From positions 1-63,877 of the forward strand of contig NZ_JAATOX010000009.1 in the NCBI RefSeq assembly GCF_011806385.1: DNA of 63,877 nucleotides. The letters run 5' to 3'. The translations under genes and the position numbers were made by a program. The stretch's first letter is position 1. Each line of letters begins with the position of its first letter. Origin of the DNA: Phaeobacter sp. HF9A (lineage in GTDB: Bacteria; Pseudomonadota; Alphaproteobacteria; Rhodobacterales; Rhodobacteraceae). The notes under the pieces are model-generated. The model did not search any database, had not been told where the DNA came from, and saw only the letters and a program-made list of their open reading frames with translations. Below are positions 36,397 to 45,755 of this stretch, piece after piece.

Positions 36397-38094
36397 TTAC
36401 TTGATACGATACCAGTCCGCTGCGTTCCACAGCTCGCTGTCCCAGACGTTCAGGTCAACACCGCCCAGGGTGTTGGAGACGCCGGACAGGCGGCCACGGT
36501 GAACAAGCGGGATCATACCACCTTTTTCATACACGATGGTGTTGAGCTTCTGACCGATTTCGATGCGTTTTGCGGCATCCGCGGTCTGGCTCAGCTCTGC
36601 ATGCAGCGCGTCGAACTCTTCATCGCAGAAGCGGGAGATGTTCTCACCCTGCCACTGGGATGCCGGAGACGGGGCTTTGTCGCACAGACCGTTGCCAAAG
36701 TAGGACTGCGGGTCGGTGCCGTTGAAGGTGTTGGCGTACATTTCAACGTCGGCATAGAACTTCTGGAAGGTATCCGGGGAGCCCGGGTCGCCACCAAAGA
36801 ACACGGAGCCGTTGACATTGCGCAGCTCGGTTTCAACACCGATCTGGCTCCACCACTGTTTGATCAGCGCCTGGAAGTCCTGACGCACGGCGTTGGTCGA
36901 GGTCTGATAGAGGATCTTCAGCGGCACACCGTCTTTTTCGCGGATGCCGTCGCCATCGGTGTCAACGATACCGGCCGCATCGAGCATGGCGTTGGCGCCT
37001 TCGATGTCCTGCACGTTACAGCCTTCGGGGTTGATGCCATAGGCTTCGGGAGCCGGAACCCAGGAGCAGGAGGGCTTGCCCGCCTTGCCATAGCCGATTT
37101 CGACCAGCAGCTCGCGGTCGATCGCCATGGAGAGCGCCTTGTAGACCGCCGGGTCAGACAAGAAGGGGTGCGGACGGATCACCGACCGCTCTTCCGGGCT
37201 GAGGTCGGGCGAGGGGTTGGTATTGTTGAGCATGATCCGCTCAAGCAGCGGGCCAAAGCCGGCAACGGCCTTGCCTTTACCGCCTGCTTCCATCTGCGCG
37301 ATGACGTCGGGCGCCAGTTGCAGGTTCCAGGCGTAGTCAAATTCGCCGGTCTCCATCACGGCACGGCCGGCTGCGGTCGCGTCGCCGCCACCTTTCAGCA
37401 GAACCTTCGCGAAGGCGGGTTTCGCCGGGTCGCGGTAGTTCGGGTTGGCCGAGAGGGTGATCACGTCGTTGGGCTTGAACTCATCCACAACAAACGGGCC
37501 GGTGCCGATCGGGTTGAAGTTCGCCTCTGTACACTCAGGCGCCTTGGCACCGAGGCAGTCGGCGAATTGCGCGGCCTGAATGATCGGGCTTTCGCTGCCG
37601 ACGAACGGGCCGTAGGGGTAGGGGGTTGCCTTGTCAAAGGTCACCACGACGGTTTGCTCGTCGGGGGTTTCAACGCTGGTCACGCCTTCGAATTTGGTAA
37701 CCTGCGCGCAGCCGCCCTCGGGGTGGGTGCAGTAGTCATAGGTGAATTTGACGTCGGCAGAGGTCAGCGCGGTGCCGTCGGACCATTTGATGCCGGGCTT
37801 CAGCTTCCAGGTGATCTGGGTCAGGTCTTCGCTGACGCCACCGTTGCCGACGGTCGGGATTTCCTCGACCAGATACGGAACCATCTCGCCAGCCGGGTTA
37901 AAGCGGGCCAACGGCTCGATGACGAGGGACGCGGCTTCGCTGTCCTTGGTGCCGCCCGACAGGAACGGGGTCATGATGGACGGGGCCTGCCAATAAATGA
38001 TGTTGACCTGGCCGTCCGAGCCACGCTCGGCAAAGGCAGCCGGGGCGAATGCGGCGCTTGCCACGGCCCCTAGCAGTAGGGATTTCAATTTCAT
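36397..38094 (-). CDS. Family 5 peptide-type solute-binding protein
   Basis: A 565-residue periplasmic protein with signal peptide MKLKSLLLGAVASAAFAPAAFA. It has the SBP family 5 pattern: PLARFNPAGEMVPYLVEEIPTVGNGGVSEDLTQITWKLKPGIKWSDGTALTSADVKFTYD, then GTGPFVVDEFKPNDVITLSANPNYRDP and the Asp-rich, calcium-site-like IVDTDGDGIREKDG. Six or more Cys are present. It binds peptides or related acyl-amide ligands for the OppB/OppC channel. The deacylase genes divergently transcribed next door hint at N-acyl amino acids or peptides. Confidence 0.93.
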   Translation of the reverse strand: MKLKSLLLGAVASAAFAPAAFAERGSDGQVNIIYWQAPSIMTPFLSGGTKDSEAASLVIEPLARFNPAGEMVPYLVEEIPTVGNGGVSEDLTQITWKLKPGIKWSDGTALTSADVKFTYDYCTHPEGGCAQVTKFEGVTSVETPDEQTVVVTFDKATPYPYGPFVGSESPIIQAAQFADCLGAKAPECTEANFNPIGTGPFVVDEFKPNDVITLSANPNYRDPAKPAFAKVLLKGGGDATAAGRAVMETGEFDYAWNLQLAPDVIAQMEAGGKGKAVAGFGPLLERIMLNNTNPSPDLSPEERSVIRPHPFLSDPAVYKALSMAIDRELLVEIGYGKAGKPSCSWVPAPEAYGINPEGCNVQDIEGANAMLDAAGIVDTDGDGIREKDGVPLKILYQTSTNAVRQDFQALIKQWWSQIGVETELRNVNGSVFFGGDPGSPDTFQKFYADVEMYANTFNGTDPQSYFGNGLCDKAPSPASQWQGENISRFCDEEFDALHAELSQTADAAKRIEIGQKLNTIVYEKGGMIPLVHRGRLSGVSNTLGGVDLNVWDSELWNAADWYRIK

Positions 38095-38456
38095 TACACT
38101 CTCCTTGTCGGTTCCGACATCGTGTTTTTGTTGTGAAATTGCGCTGGATTAGACGTTCAGCGCAACGCCGCGGTCACGGCATTGGATTGTTTACACTTTT
38201 GACGTTAGACGGATTTCGTGGCGAAGCATATGCCTCGCGTGACACGGTGCGGTTTTGCCGAACCTTGTTTCCCGATCCCCTGTCGCCTTTAGCGCTCACT
38301 AGGGGCATCGAAGCAGAGTTTTCAGAAAATGCAAGGGGTGCGTGACGTAATTGCGACGCGTGGGTTTGACCCTGCCGCACGGTTGGGCTTAGATCGCGGG
38401 CAAACGGGCGTCTTCGGGATGCCGTCATAACAGATCTAGATAGACAGGATACGCGG
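38095..38456. other. Divergent control region between the binding-protein gene and the fused ATPase gene
   Basis: 362 bases without a gene. It must carry promoters for both arms of the peptide-import module. An 8-base inverted repeat with an 11-base spacer lies at 38139-38165. A TTGACG followed by AT-rich sequence near 38196 could be part of a rightward promoter, but no clean -35/-10 pair is seen. Confidence 0.55.
38139..38165. promoter_or_regulatory. Inverted repeat upstream of the family 5 binding-protein gene
   Basis: TTGCGCTG and CAGCGCAA, perfect 8-base arms with an 11-base spacer, 45-71 bases upstream of the leftward ATG at 38094. This is an operator-like spacing for a dimeric regulator or a leader hairpin. 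No regulator gene is adjacent. Confidence 0.5.
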
Positions 38457-40277
38457 ATGCTGGACCAGCCCATCGCTCAGATTCATGGCCTTCGGGTGGA
38501 ATTTCAAACCAAGGACGGGCCGGTGGTCGGTGTTGAAGATGTTTCGTTTGACGTAAGGTCCGGTGAAACATTGTGCATTGTGGGCGAGTCCGGATCGGGT
38601 AAATCTGTCTCGTCCCTGTCTTTGATGCGCCTCGTGGAATATGGCGGCGGTACCATCGCCGCGGGCGAGTTGCTGTTTGATCGCGGTGATCACAAGCCGG
38701 TCGATCTGGCCAAAGCCGAGGGCGATTTGATGCGCCAGATTCGCGGCAATCAGATCGGAATGATTTTTCAGGAACCGATGACCGCGCTCAATCCGGTGTT
38801 CACCGTGGGCCGCCAGCTGACCGAAGGTTTGCGAATCCACAAGGGAATGACCAAAAAACAGGCAGAAGCCCGAGCAATCGAGATTTTGCGCGAGGTGCGC
38901 ATTCCAGAAGCGGAGCGGCGCATGTCGCAATACCCGCATGAGTTGTCCGGCGGTATGCGCCAGCGGGTGGTGATCGCCATGGCAATGGCTTGCGAGCCGC
39001 GCCTGCTGATCGCGGACGAGCCGACCACGGCGCTGGATGTGACCATCCAGGCAGAAATTCTCGCGCTGATGGACCGGCTGAAACGCGAAACCGGCACCGC
39101 GGTGATGTTCATCACCCATGACATGGCGGTGGTGGCGCAGATGGCCGACCGCGTGGTGGTGATGTATCGCGGCAATAAGGTCGAGGAGGGCACCGTCCAC
39201 GAGATCTTTGAAGCGCCGAAACATGATTACACCAAGGCCCTGCTGGCGGCGGTGCCGAAACTGGGCGAAATGCGCGGCAAGGACTATCCCGAGCCGATGA
39301 AGCTGATGGGCGTCGAACAGGCCGAGATCAAACCGATCACAGGCAGTGACGAGGTGCTGCTCAACGTTGAGAACTTGGTCACCCGCTTCCCGGTCAAGGG
39401 CGGGCTGCTGCGCCGCACGGTGGCGCAGGTACATGCGGTGGAGGATGTCTCCTTCAAGGTGTTCAAGGGCCAGACGCTCAGCCTGGTGGGGGAATCCGGC
39501 TGTGGCAAATCCACCTGTGGCCGCTCGATCCTGCGGCTGGTGGAGCCGAATTCGGGCAAGGTGGAATTTGAGGGCCGCGATGTTCTGGGGCTCAATCAGC
39601 ACGACCTGCACAAGGCGCGGCTGGATATGCAGATGATCTTTCAGGATCCCTTTGCCTCGCTCAATCCGCAGATGCAGCTGATGGAACAGGTCGCGGAGCC
39701 GATGCGGAACTACAAGATCGCCTCGGGCTCGGAAATTCAGGACCGTGTCGCGGCGCTGTTTGACCGGGTGCATCTGCCGCGCAGCTTCATGCGCCGCTTC
39801 CCGCACGAGATGTCGGGCGGCCAGCGCCAGCGGATCGCCATCGCGCGCGCGCTGGCGCTGAACCCGAAACTGATCGTCGCGGACGAGGCGGTCTCGGCGC
39901 TGGATGTGTCGGTGCAGGCGCAGGTGTTGAACCTGATGATGGAATTGCAGGCCGATCTGGGGCTGTCGTTCCTGTTCATCAGCCACGATATGGCCGTGGT
40001 GGAACGTGTCAGCCACCAGGTCGGGGTGATGTATCTGGGCCGTCTGGTCGAAATCGGCCCGCGCGCCCGGGTGTTTGAAAACCCGGCCCATGCCTATACC
40101 CAGGCGCTGATGAAAGCGGTGCCGATTGCCGATCCCAACAAGCGCAAGAGCGAGAAGGATCTGAACTTCAAACCGATCCCCTCGCCGATCCATGACACCA
40201 GCTACAAGCCGGAGCCCTCGCAGTATCTGGAGGTGGAGCCGGGCCATTTTGTTCTGACCACTGATTCCGGGTATTGA
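38457..40277 (+). CDS. Fused two-domain peptide-import ATPase (DppD-DppF / GsiA type)
   Basis: A 606-residue fusion of the two ATPases that power a peptide importer. Domain 1 has Walker A GESGSGKS (about 43-50), signature LSGGMRQRV and Walker B LLIADEP. Domain 2 begins near residue 300 with Walker [10 protein letters not shown], signature MSGGQRQRI and Walker B LIVADE. Each ends with the oligopeptide-type ATPase C-terminal segment ([20 protein letters not shown]). It is divergent from the binding protein and permeases and is clearly their energising subunit. It starts a rightward operon with three deacylase genes. Confidence 0.95.
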   Translation: MLDQPIAQIHGLRVEFQTKDGPVVGVEDVSFDVRSGETLCIVGESGSGKSVSSLSLMRLVEYGGGTIAAGELLFDRGDHKPVDLAKAEGDLMRQIRGNQIGMIFQEPMTALNPVFTVGRQLTEGLRIHKGMTKKQAEARAIEILREVRIPEAERRMSQYPHELSGGMRQRVVIAMAMACEPRLLIADEPTTALDVTIQAEILALMDRLKRETGTAVMFITHDMAVVAQMADRVVVMYRGNKVEEGTVHEIFEAPKHDYTKALLAAVPKLGEMRGKDYPEPMKLMGVEQAEIKPITGSDEVLLNVENLVTRFPVKGGLLRRTVAQVHAVEDVSFKVFKGQTLSLVGESGCGKSTCGRSILRLVEPNSGKVEFEGRDVLGLNQHDLHKARLDMQMIFQDPFASLNPQMQLMEQVAEPMRNYKIASGSEIQDRVAALFDRVHLPRSFMRRFPHEMSGGQRQRIAIARALALNPKLIVADEAVSALDVSVQAQVLNLMMELQADLGLSFLFISHDMAVVERVSHQVGVMYLGRLVEIGPRARVFENPAHAYTQALMKAVPIADPNKRKSEKDLNFKPIPSPIHDTSYKPEPSQYLEVEPGHFVLTTDSGY

Positions 40278-40280
40278 GCC

Positions 40281-41447
40281 ATGGTGGAACGTCTGACCCC
40301 GCTGGAGCTCATGACCAAGCTGGTTTCCTTTCCCACCGTGAGCCGATCCACCAACCTGCCGCTGATTGACTGGGTGGCCGGGTATCTGGCCAGCCACGGC
40401 ATTGAACATCACATCTGGGTTGATCCCGATCAGCCAGAAAAAGCTGGGCTTTTTGCGCAGGTCGGCCCCAATGTCGAGGGCGGTGTGGTGCTCTCGGGCC
40501 ATACGGATGTGGTGCCGGTCGACGGGCAGGACTGGTCCTCGGATCCCTATGTGGTGGTCGAGCGCGACGGCAAGTATTTTGGCCGGGGCTGCGTCGATAT
40601 GAAGGGCTTTGACGCGCTGGCGCTTTGGGCGCTGGTCGAGGGGCACTACGCGAGTCTCAAGCGGCCCTTGCAGCTTGCCTATACCTTTGACGAGGAAATC
40701 GGCTGCACCGGGGCGCCGCCGCTGATTTTGGAGATGCAGAAACACCTGCCGCAGGCGGAATCGGTTATCGTGGGCGAGCCCTCGATGCTGAAGGCGGTGA
40801 CGGGGCATAAGGGCGGCTCGGCGCTGGCGACACATGTTGTGGGCCACGAGGTGCATTCCTCGCTGATGCACACCGGGGTTAGCGCGGTGATGCAGGCGGC
40901 GCGGCTGATTGACTGGGCCAACCAGCGCAACAGCGAGAACCGCGCCAAGACGCCGGGGGATATGGCGGCCCTGTTCACGCCGCCCTGGACAACCGTGCAT
41001 GTGGGCATGGTGTCGGGCGGCACGGCGCATAATATCACGGCGGGCGATTGCAACTTCTGGATGGACTTCCGGGTGGTGCCCGGCGAGGCGCTGACCGACT
41101 GGGAAGCCGCCTATGAGGCCGAGGTGCGCCGCGTTGAGGCAGAAATGCAAGCGGTCCACCCCGAGGCGCGGATCGAGATCAGAAAAACCTTCAGCGTGCC
41201 CGCATTGGTGCCCGAAGAGGGCGGCGCGGCAGAGGCCTTGGTGCGCAGCCTGACCGGCGACAATGGCAGCCATGTGGTCAGCTATGGCACCGAGGCAGGG
41301 CATTTCCAGACCGCCGGCTATTCCGCCGTGGTCTGCGGGCCCGGCGATATTGCCCAGGCGCATCAGGCGGATGAGTTCATCACCGTCGCGCAGTTTGAGG
41401 CGGGCCATCAGCTTATGCGCGATCTGCTGGAACGGCTTGCCGCCTGA
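40281..41447 (+). CDS. argE: Acetylornithine deacetylase (ArgE-like), M20 family
   Basis: A 388-residue metal-dependent amidohydrolase. It has VVLSGHTDVVPVDGQDW (metal His and Asp), GRGCVDMKGFDAL, TFDEEIGCTGAP (catalytic and metal Glu), a metal ligand in VGEPS, and a final His region YGTEAGHFQTAG. Pattern and length match ArgE of the alphaproteobacterial type, which removes acetate from N-acetylornithine. Because it sits three bases after the importer ATPase and before two other M20 amidohydrolases, it may instead act on imported N-acylated amino acids. Confidence 0.88.
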   Translation: MVERLTPLELMTKLVSFPTVSRSTNLPLIDWVAGYLASHGIEHHIWVDPDQPEKAGLFAQVGPNVEGGVVLSGHTDVVPVDGQDWSSDPYVVVERDGKYFGRGCVDMKGFDALALWALVEGHYASLKRPLQLAYTFDEEIGCTGAPPLILEMQKHLPQAESVIVGEPSMLKAVTGHKGGSALATHVVGHEVHSSLMHTGVSAVMQAARLIDWANQRNSENRAKTPGDMAALFTPPWTTVHVGMVSGGTAHNITAGDCNFWMDFRVVPGEALTDWEAAYEAEVRRVEAEMQAVHPEARIEIRKTFSVPALVPEEGGAAEALVRSLTGDNGSHVVSYGTEAGHFQTAGYSAVVCGPGDIAQAHQADEFITVAQFEAGHQLMRDLLERLAA

Positions 41448-41496
41448 GGCCTGGCCGCGGGAGAGAGTGACGCTACGTTACAAGTGAACGTCGGAT

Positions 41497-41531
41497 CAAT
41501 TCGCAGGCGGTTCGCCGCTGCGAATTGTTTC
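41497..41531 (+). terminator. Hairpin after the ArgE-like gene
   Basis: CAATTCGCA/TGCGAATTG arms extended by GCGG/CCGC around a TTCG loop, followed by TTTC, 50 bases after the stop. The short T-run suggests partial termination. Confidence 0.6.
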
Positions 41532-41604
41532 AACTGTGCAGTTTCCCTTGTCTTCTGCTGTGGCTTGCGGCACTGATTTCGCTAACAGGTGAAGGAATTT
41601 CTCT

Positions 41605-42774
41605 ATGCCCGTCAGAAACCGTTTTGCTGATCTTCTCCCTGAAATCACCGCGTGGCGGCATGATTTCCACCAACACCCGGAGCTGATGTATGATGTGCAT
41701 CGCACCGCCGGGCTGGTGGAAGAGCGCCTCACCGGCTTTGGCTGCGACGAGGTGGTGCCCGGCATCGGCCGGACCGGCGTGGTCGGGGTGATCAAGGGGC
41801 GCAGCACAGCGTCGGGCCGCGTGATCGCGTTGCGCGCCGATATGGATGCGCTGCCGATCCATGAGGAAACCGGGCTGGACTATGCCTCCACCACTCCCGG
41901 CAAGATGCACGCCTGCGGCCATGATGGTCACACCGCCATGCTGCTGGGCGCGGCGAAATACCTGGCCGAGACCCGCAATTTCGATGGCACCGTGGTGCTG
42001 TTGTTCCAGCCCGCCGAAGAAGGCGGGGCCGGGGCCAAGGCCATGGTTGATGATGGCGTGATGGATCGCTGGGGCGTGCAAGAGGTCTATGGGCTGCACA
42101 ACACGCCGGGGCTGCCGGTGGGTCATATCTCTACCCGCGTTGGCGGGTTTATGGCCTCGTCGGATGAGTTCGAAATCGAGGTGACCGGCAAGGGCGGTCA
42201 TGCTGCCACGCCGCATGAGACCATCGACACCACGCTTGTGGCCTCGCAGATCGTGGTCTCGCTGCATTCCATCGTGTCGCGCAATATCGACCCGATCCAC
42301 CGGGTGGTGCTGACCGTCGGCACCTTTGAAACCGATAGCACCGCATCAAATGTGATCGCCCACCGCGCCCTGCTCAAAGGCACCGTGCGCACGCTGGATA
42401 CCGAAAATCGTAAACTCGCGGAGGAGCGCGTGCGCCGCGTCGCCGAGGATACCGCCTCTGCCTTTGGTGCCACGGCCAAGGTCACCTGGACCGCTGGCTA
42501 TCCGGTCACGGTCAACACCGCCACCGAAGTCGCCCATGCGGTCGAGGCCGCGCGAGCGGTTTGCGATCATGTGGATCCCGAGGCGCCGCCGATCCTGCCG
42601 TCCGAGGATTTCGCCTATATGCTTGAATCCCGCCCCGGCGCCTATGTCTTTCTCGGCAATGGCGACACGGCGATATGCCATCACCCGGCCTATCAATTCG
42701 ACGACAGTGCCATTCCCTATGGCTGTAGCTGGTTCGTTGAACTCTGCGAGCGCCGGATGCCGATGGACCTGTAA
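41605..42774 (+). CDS. M20D amidohydrolase (hippurate hydrolase-like), first of a tandem pair
   Basis: A 389-residue metal-dependent amidohydrolase. Metal-site motifs: MHACGHDGHTAMLLG (Cys and His ligands), FQPAEEGGAGAKAM (Glu pair), GLHNTPGLPVG, and HPAYQFDDSAIPYG near the C terminus. Members hydrolyse N-acyl amino acids such as hippurate or N-acetyl compounds in the cytoplasm. GAAGGA precedes the ATG. The next gene is a clear paralogue, with almost the same opening MPVxNRFA. With the upstream importer it probably deacylates imported substrates. Confidence 0.9.
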   Translation: MPVRNRFADLLPEITAWRHDFHQHPELMYDVHRTAGLVEERLTGFGCDEVVPGIGRTGVVGVIKGRSTASGRVIALRADMDALPIHEETGLDYASTTPGKMHACGHDGHTAMLLGAAKYLAETRNFDGTVVLLFQPAEEGGAGAKAMVDDGVMDRWGVQEVYGLHNTPGLPVGHISTRVGGFMASSDEFEIEVTGKGGHAATPHETIDTTLVASQIVVSLHSIVSRNIDPIHRVVLTVGTFETDSTASNVIAHRALLKGTVRTLDTENRKLAEERVRRVAEDTASAFGATAKVTWTAGYPVTVNTATEVAHAVEAARAVCDHVDPEAPPILPSEDFAYMLESRPGAYVFLGNGDTAICHHPAYQFDDSAIPYGCSWFVELCERRMPMDL

Positions 42775-42802
42775 TCAGGTCTGATCTTCAGACCCCTCCC
42801 TG

Positions 42803-42820
42803 CGGACCCGCGTGGGTCCG
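42803..42820 (+). promoter_or_regulatory. Short hairpin between the tandem amidohydrolase genes
   Basis: CGGACCC/GGGTCCG, 7-bp stem with a GCGT loop and no T-run, 29 bases after the first gene's stop. Probably an mRNA processing or attenuation element. Confidence 0.45.
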
Positions 42821-42854
42821 TTCGGGATTTCTAGACCCACCAAGGAGACCCCAA

Positions 42855-44018
42855 ATGCCCGTCAAGAATCGTTTTGCAGAAATGCAGTCGGAAATTACCG
42901 AATGGCGACGTGACATCCATGAAAACCCCGAAATCCTGTTTGAAACCCACCGCACCTCGGCGCTGGTGGCGGAGAAGCTCAAGGGCTTTGGCTGCGACGA
43001 GGTGGTTACGGGCATTGGCCGCACCGGCGTGGTTGGCGTCATCAAGGGCAAATCCAACAGCTCCGGCAAGGTGATCGGGCTGCGCGCCGATATGGACGCG
43101 CTGCCGATCCACGAGGAAACCGGGCTGGAATACGCCTCCAAGACCGCCAACGCCATGCATGCCTGCGGCCATGACGGGCATACCGCCATGCTGCTGGGGG
43201 CGGCGAAATACCTCTCCGAGACGCGCAATTTCGACGGCACCGTTGTGGTGATCTTCCAGCCCGCCGAAGAAGGCGGCGGCGGCGGCAAGGAAATGTGCGA
43301 CGATGGCATGATGGACCGTTGGGGCATCCAGGAAGTTTACGGCATGCACAATTGGCCGGGCCGCCCGGTGGGCAGCTTCTCCATCCGCTCCGGCGCCTTC
43401 TTTGCCGCGACCGACCAGTTCGACATAACCTTCACCGGCAAGGGCGGCCACGCGGCGAAACCGCATGAAACCGTGGACAGCACCGTGATGGCAGCGCAGG
43501 CGGTGCTGGCGCTGCAAACCATCGCGTCCCGCAACGCGGATCCGGTGCATCAGATCGTGGTCTCCGTGACCGCCTTCGAGACCTCCTCCAAGGCGTTCAA
43601 CGTGATCCCCGAGCGCGTGCAGATCAAGGGCACCGTGCGCACCATGGCGACCGAGATGCGCGACCTTGCCGAAAAGCGGATCAAGGAGATCTGTTCCGGC
43701 ATCGCCACGACCTTTGGCGGCGCGGTCGATGTGACCTACCATCGGGGCTATCCGGTGATGGTGAACCACGAGGAGCAGACCGAATTTGCTGCCAAAGTGG
43801 CGCGCGATATCTCGGGCCAATGCGACGAGGCACCGCTGGTCATGGGCGGCGAGGATTTCGCCTTTATGCTGGAAGAGCGCCCAGGCGCCTATATCCTTGT
43901 CGGCAATGGCGATACCGCTGCCGTGCACCATCCGAAATACAACTTCACCGATGATGCGATCCCGGCCGGGTGCAGCTGGTGGGCGGAGATCGTCGAACAG
44001 CGCATGCCTGCGGCCTGA
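42855..44018 (+). CDS. M20D amidohydrolase (hippurate hydrolase-like), second of a tandem pair
   Basis: A 387-residue paralogue of the preceding gene, with the same motifs: MHACGHDGHTAMLLG, FQPAEEGGGGGKEM, GMHNWPGRPVG and HPKYNFTDDAIPAG. The two align along their full lengths, with differences concentrated in the dimerisation lid (about residues 190-300), so they may act on different acyl groups or amino acids. AAGGAG precedes the ATG. The gene ends at a strong terminator. Confidence 0.9.
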   Translation: MPVKNRFAEMQSEITEWRRDIHENPEILFETHRTSALVAEKLKGFGCDEVVTGIGRTGVVGVIKGKSNSSGKVIGLRADMDALPIHEETGLEYASKTANAMHACGHDGHTAMLLGAAKYLSETRNFDGTVVVIFQPAEEGGGGGKEMCDDGMMDRWGIQEVYGMHNWPGRPVGSFSIRSGAFFAATDQFDITFTGKGGHAAKPHETVDSTVMAAQAVLALQTIASRNADPVHQIVVSVTAFETSSKAFNVIPERVQIKGTVRTMATEMRDLAEKRIKEICSGIATTFGGAVDVTYHRGYPVMVNHEEQTEFAAKVARDISGQCDEAPLVMGGEDFAFMLEERPGAYILVGNGDTAAVHHPKYNFTDDAIPAGCSWWAEIVEQRMPAA

Positions 44019-44047
44019 TCGGGCTCACGCTCATTTCTGAACATGCG

Positions 44048-44077
44048 AAAGGGGACGGCGCACTGTCGTCCCCTTTT
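44048..44077 (+). terminator. Intrinsic terminator of the amidohydrolase operon
   Basis: AAAGGGGACG/CGTCCCCTTT (10-bp stem, 9-base loop) followed by T. It closes the rightward import/deacylation operon. Confidence 0.85.
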
Positions 44078-44110
44078 CTATTTCGCGGCGTCTGTGGTGA
44101 TCAGCGGCGA

Positions 44111-44506
44111 TTACGCGTCAAAACTGCGTCCGACCACCGCGCAGCTGCCGGCACCCGCGGGCAGGTTGGCCTCGCAAAGGGTCACGGCCTCATGATCGGC
44201 GGCTTTCTGGTTGAAAAAACCCGAGGCTGCGCCGTTGTTCAGAACCGCGGCGGGCTGGTCACAGCTGACGTGCTCCGAGGAGGCAAACACCGGCAAGGCA
44301 TAGGCGCCGTAGCCATCGCTATGGGCGGCCCAGTCGATCATATCCAGCTTGGCCTGTTCGCAAACCCCACTGGCAAGATGCAGCATGCGGGCCGGTTGCA
44401 CGAGGATCTCGGTCTCCTGGGGGGCGGAGGTGGCGGCGTAAGATGCGCCGGTCACGCCGAGAAGAGCTGCGGTTGCAAGGGCGATGACTTTGGTCTTGCG
44501 AAACAT
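44111..44506 (-). CDS. Small secreted protein, unrecognised
   Basis: 131 residues with a clear signal peptide (MFRKTKVIALATAALLGVTGASYA). The mature 107 residues contain four Cys, which could form two disulfides (GVCEQAK, VSCDQP, LCEANL, SCAVV), as expected for a periplasmic protein. I recognise no family. AAAGGAG precedes the ATG. It converges on the amidohydrolase operon and is not obviously linked to it. Confidence 0.75.
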   Translation of the reverse strand: MFRKTKVIALATAALLGVTGASYAATSAPQETEILVQPARMLHLASGVCEQAKLDMIDWAAHSDGYGAYALPVFASSEHVSCDQPAAVLNNGAASGFFNQKAADHEAVTLCEANLPAGAGSCAVVGRSFDA

Positions 44507-44687
44507 CGGTATCTCCTTTTCGCTCTGATGTTTGCGATAACAAAGAGATAGGCACGATTAGAAATGCTGCACGCGCATCGGCCAAAAATGACCGATCGGT
44601 CAGGGCGGGATGTGACTGTTCAGCCTGATGTTTCTGTCTAGGGTGTTGTTTTTGATTGGAAAAATGAATGGGCCAAAATTGGCGCAT

Positions 44688-45746
44688 TCAGCTGCGCAGC
44701 AGCTTTTTATAGATCGCAATGATCGCGGCGGCCTCGCCTTCCAGGCGGAAGTTCTGTTCCACATGGCTGCGGGCAGCGCGGGACATCTGGTGAAGCCCCG
44801 CCTCATCTGCGGTGAGCGCAATGATATCGGCGGTGATCTTGTCCAGCTCTTCGATATCACAGAGGGTGCCAGTCTCGCCCGGCACCACCAGCTCCTCGAA
44901 TGCGCCGACCCTTGTGGCGACGGCGGGGGCACCGCAGGACATGGCCTCAAGCGGGGTGAGGCCGAAGCCCTCCCAGCGTTGCGGCGCCACATAAAGATCC
45001 AGCGCCTGGAAATGGCGCGGCACATCCTCCACCGGCACCTCGTCGCGGAACAGGATACGCTCGCTCAGGCCAGCGGCGGCGACCTCGTCTTTCAGCCCTT
45101 GCAGGAAGTCGGTGTTGTCGGCGGTGGCCCGCCCCATCATCAGCCCGCGCAGCCTGGGGTTGGCCTGACAGGCCGCAATCATCGCCTTGATATAAAGGTC
45201 GTTGCCCTTCTGGTGCCGGATGCGGCCAAAGCAGCCCACAAGCAGCCCGTCGGTTGGCAGATCCAGCTCGGCGCGCAGTGCGGCGCGGTCATTAACGGGT
45301 TGAAACAGATCGCAATTTACGCCGTGGCGGATCACGGTCGCGTCGCGCTCCAGATAGCTGGCGGATTTGGCGGAGGTGGCGATCGCCGCGTCCATGCGCC
45401 GGATCAGCCAGCGGGTAAAGCCGGTGTGGCGGCGTTGCGCGGCGGAGGTGAACAGAAGTTTCAGCCGCTTGCCCAGCAGGTATTTCATCGCCAGCCCGGC
45501 CACCATTTCATTGTTGCGCCGCGCATGCCAGACGCGCGCACCAGAGGGCCCCTTGCGCGACATGGTCCAGAGCGCGGCGGGTTTGACCTGCGGCACCTCG
45601 GCGGGCAGGTCCGGGGCAGCGGCACAGATGGCGATCTCGCGCGCCTGGATCGGCACCAGCCGGATCACCGTGGAGGTCACGCCGGAGTAGCGTTTCTTGA
45701 AATTCGGGGCGATCACGTCGATCTTGCTGAGGTCGATCTGGCTCAT
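44688..45746 (-). CDS. GT4 family glycosyltransferase
   Basis: A 352-residue GT-B fold glycosyltransferase. The C-terminal donor domain shows GCFGRIRHQKGNDLYIKAMI and the E-x7-E region EGFGLTPLEAMSCGAPAVATRVG. It uses a nucleotide-sugar donor to extend a glycan, most likely lipopolysaccharide core, since it follows waaA after nine bases in the same direction. Acceptor and sugar are not predictable. Confidence 0.9.
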   Translation of the reverse strand: MSQIDLSKIDVIAPNFKKRYSGVTSTVIRLVPIQAREIAICAAAPDLPAEVPQVKPAALWTMSRKGPSGARVWHARRNNEMVAGLAMKYLLGKRLKLLFTSAAQRRHTGFTRWLIRRMDAAIATSAKSASYLERDATVIRHGVNCDLFQPVNDRAALRAELDLPTDGLLVGCFGRIRHQKGNDLYIKAMIAACQANPRLRGLMMGRATADNTDFLQGLKDEVAAAGLSERILFRDEVPVEDVPRHFQALDLYVAPQRWEGFGLTPLEAMSCGAPAVATRVGAFEELVVPGETGTLCDIEELDKITADIIALTADEAGLHQMSRAARSHVEQNFRLEGEAAAIIAIYKKLLRS

Positions 45747-45755
45747 CTGCGCCCC

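Noticed and set aside
38436-41408. A 990-codon leftward open frame opposite the fused ATPase and ArgE-like genes
   Set aside because: It is the complement of two clearly conserved coding genes. The translation is His/Arg/Gly-rich with no domain; long antisense frames are common in GC-rich DNA.
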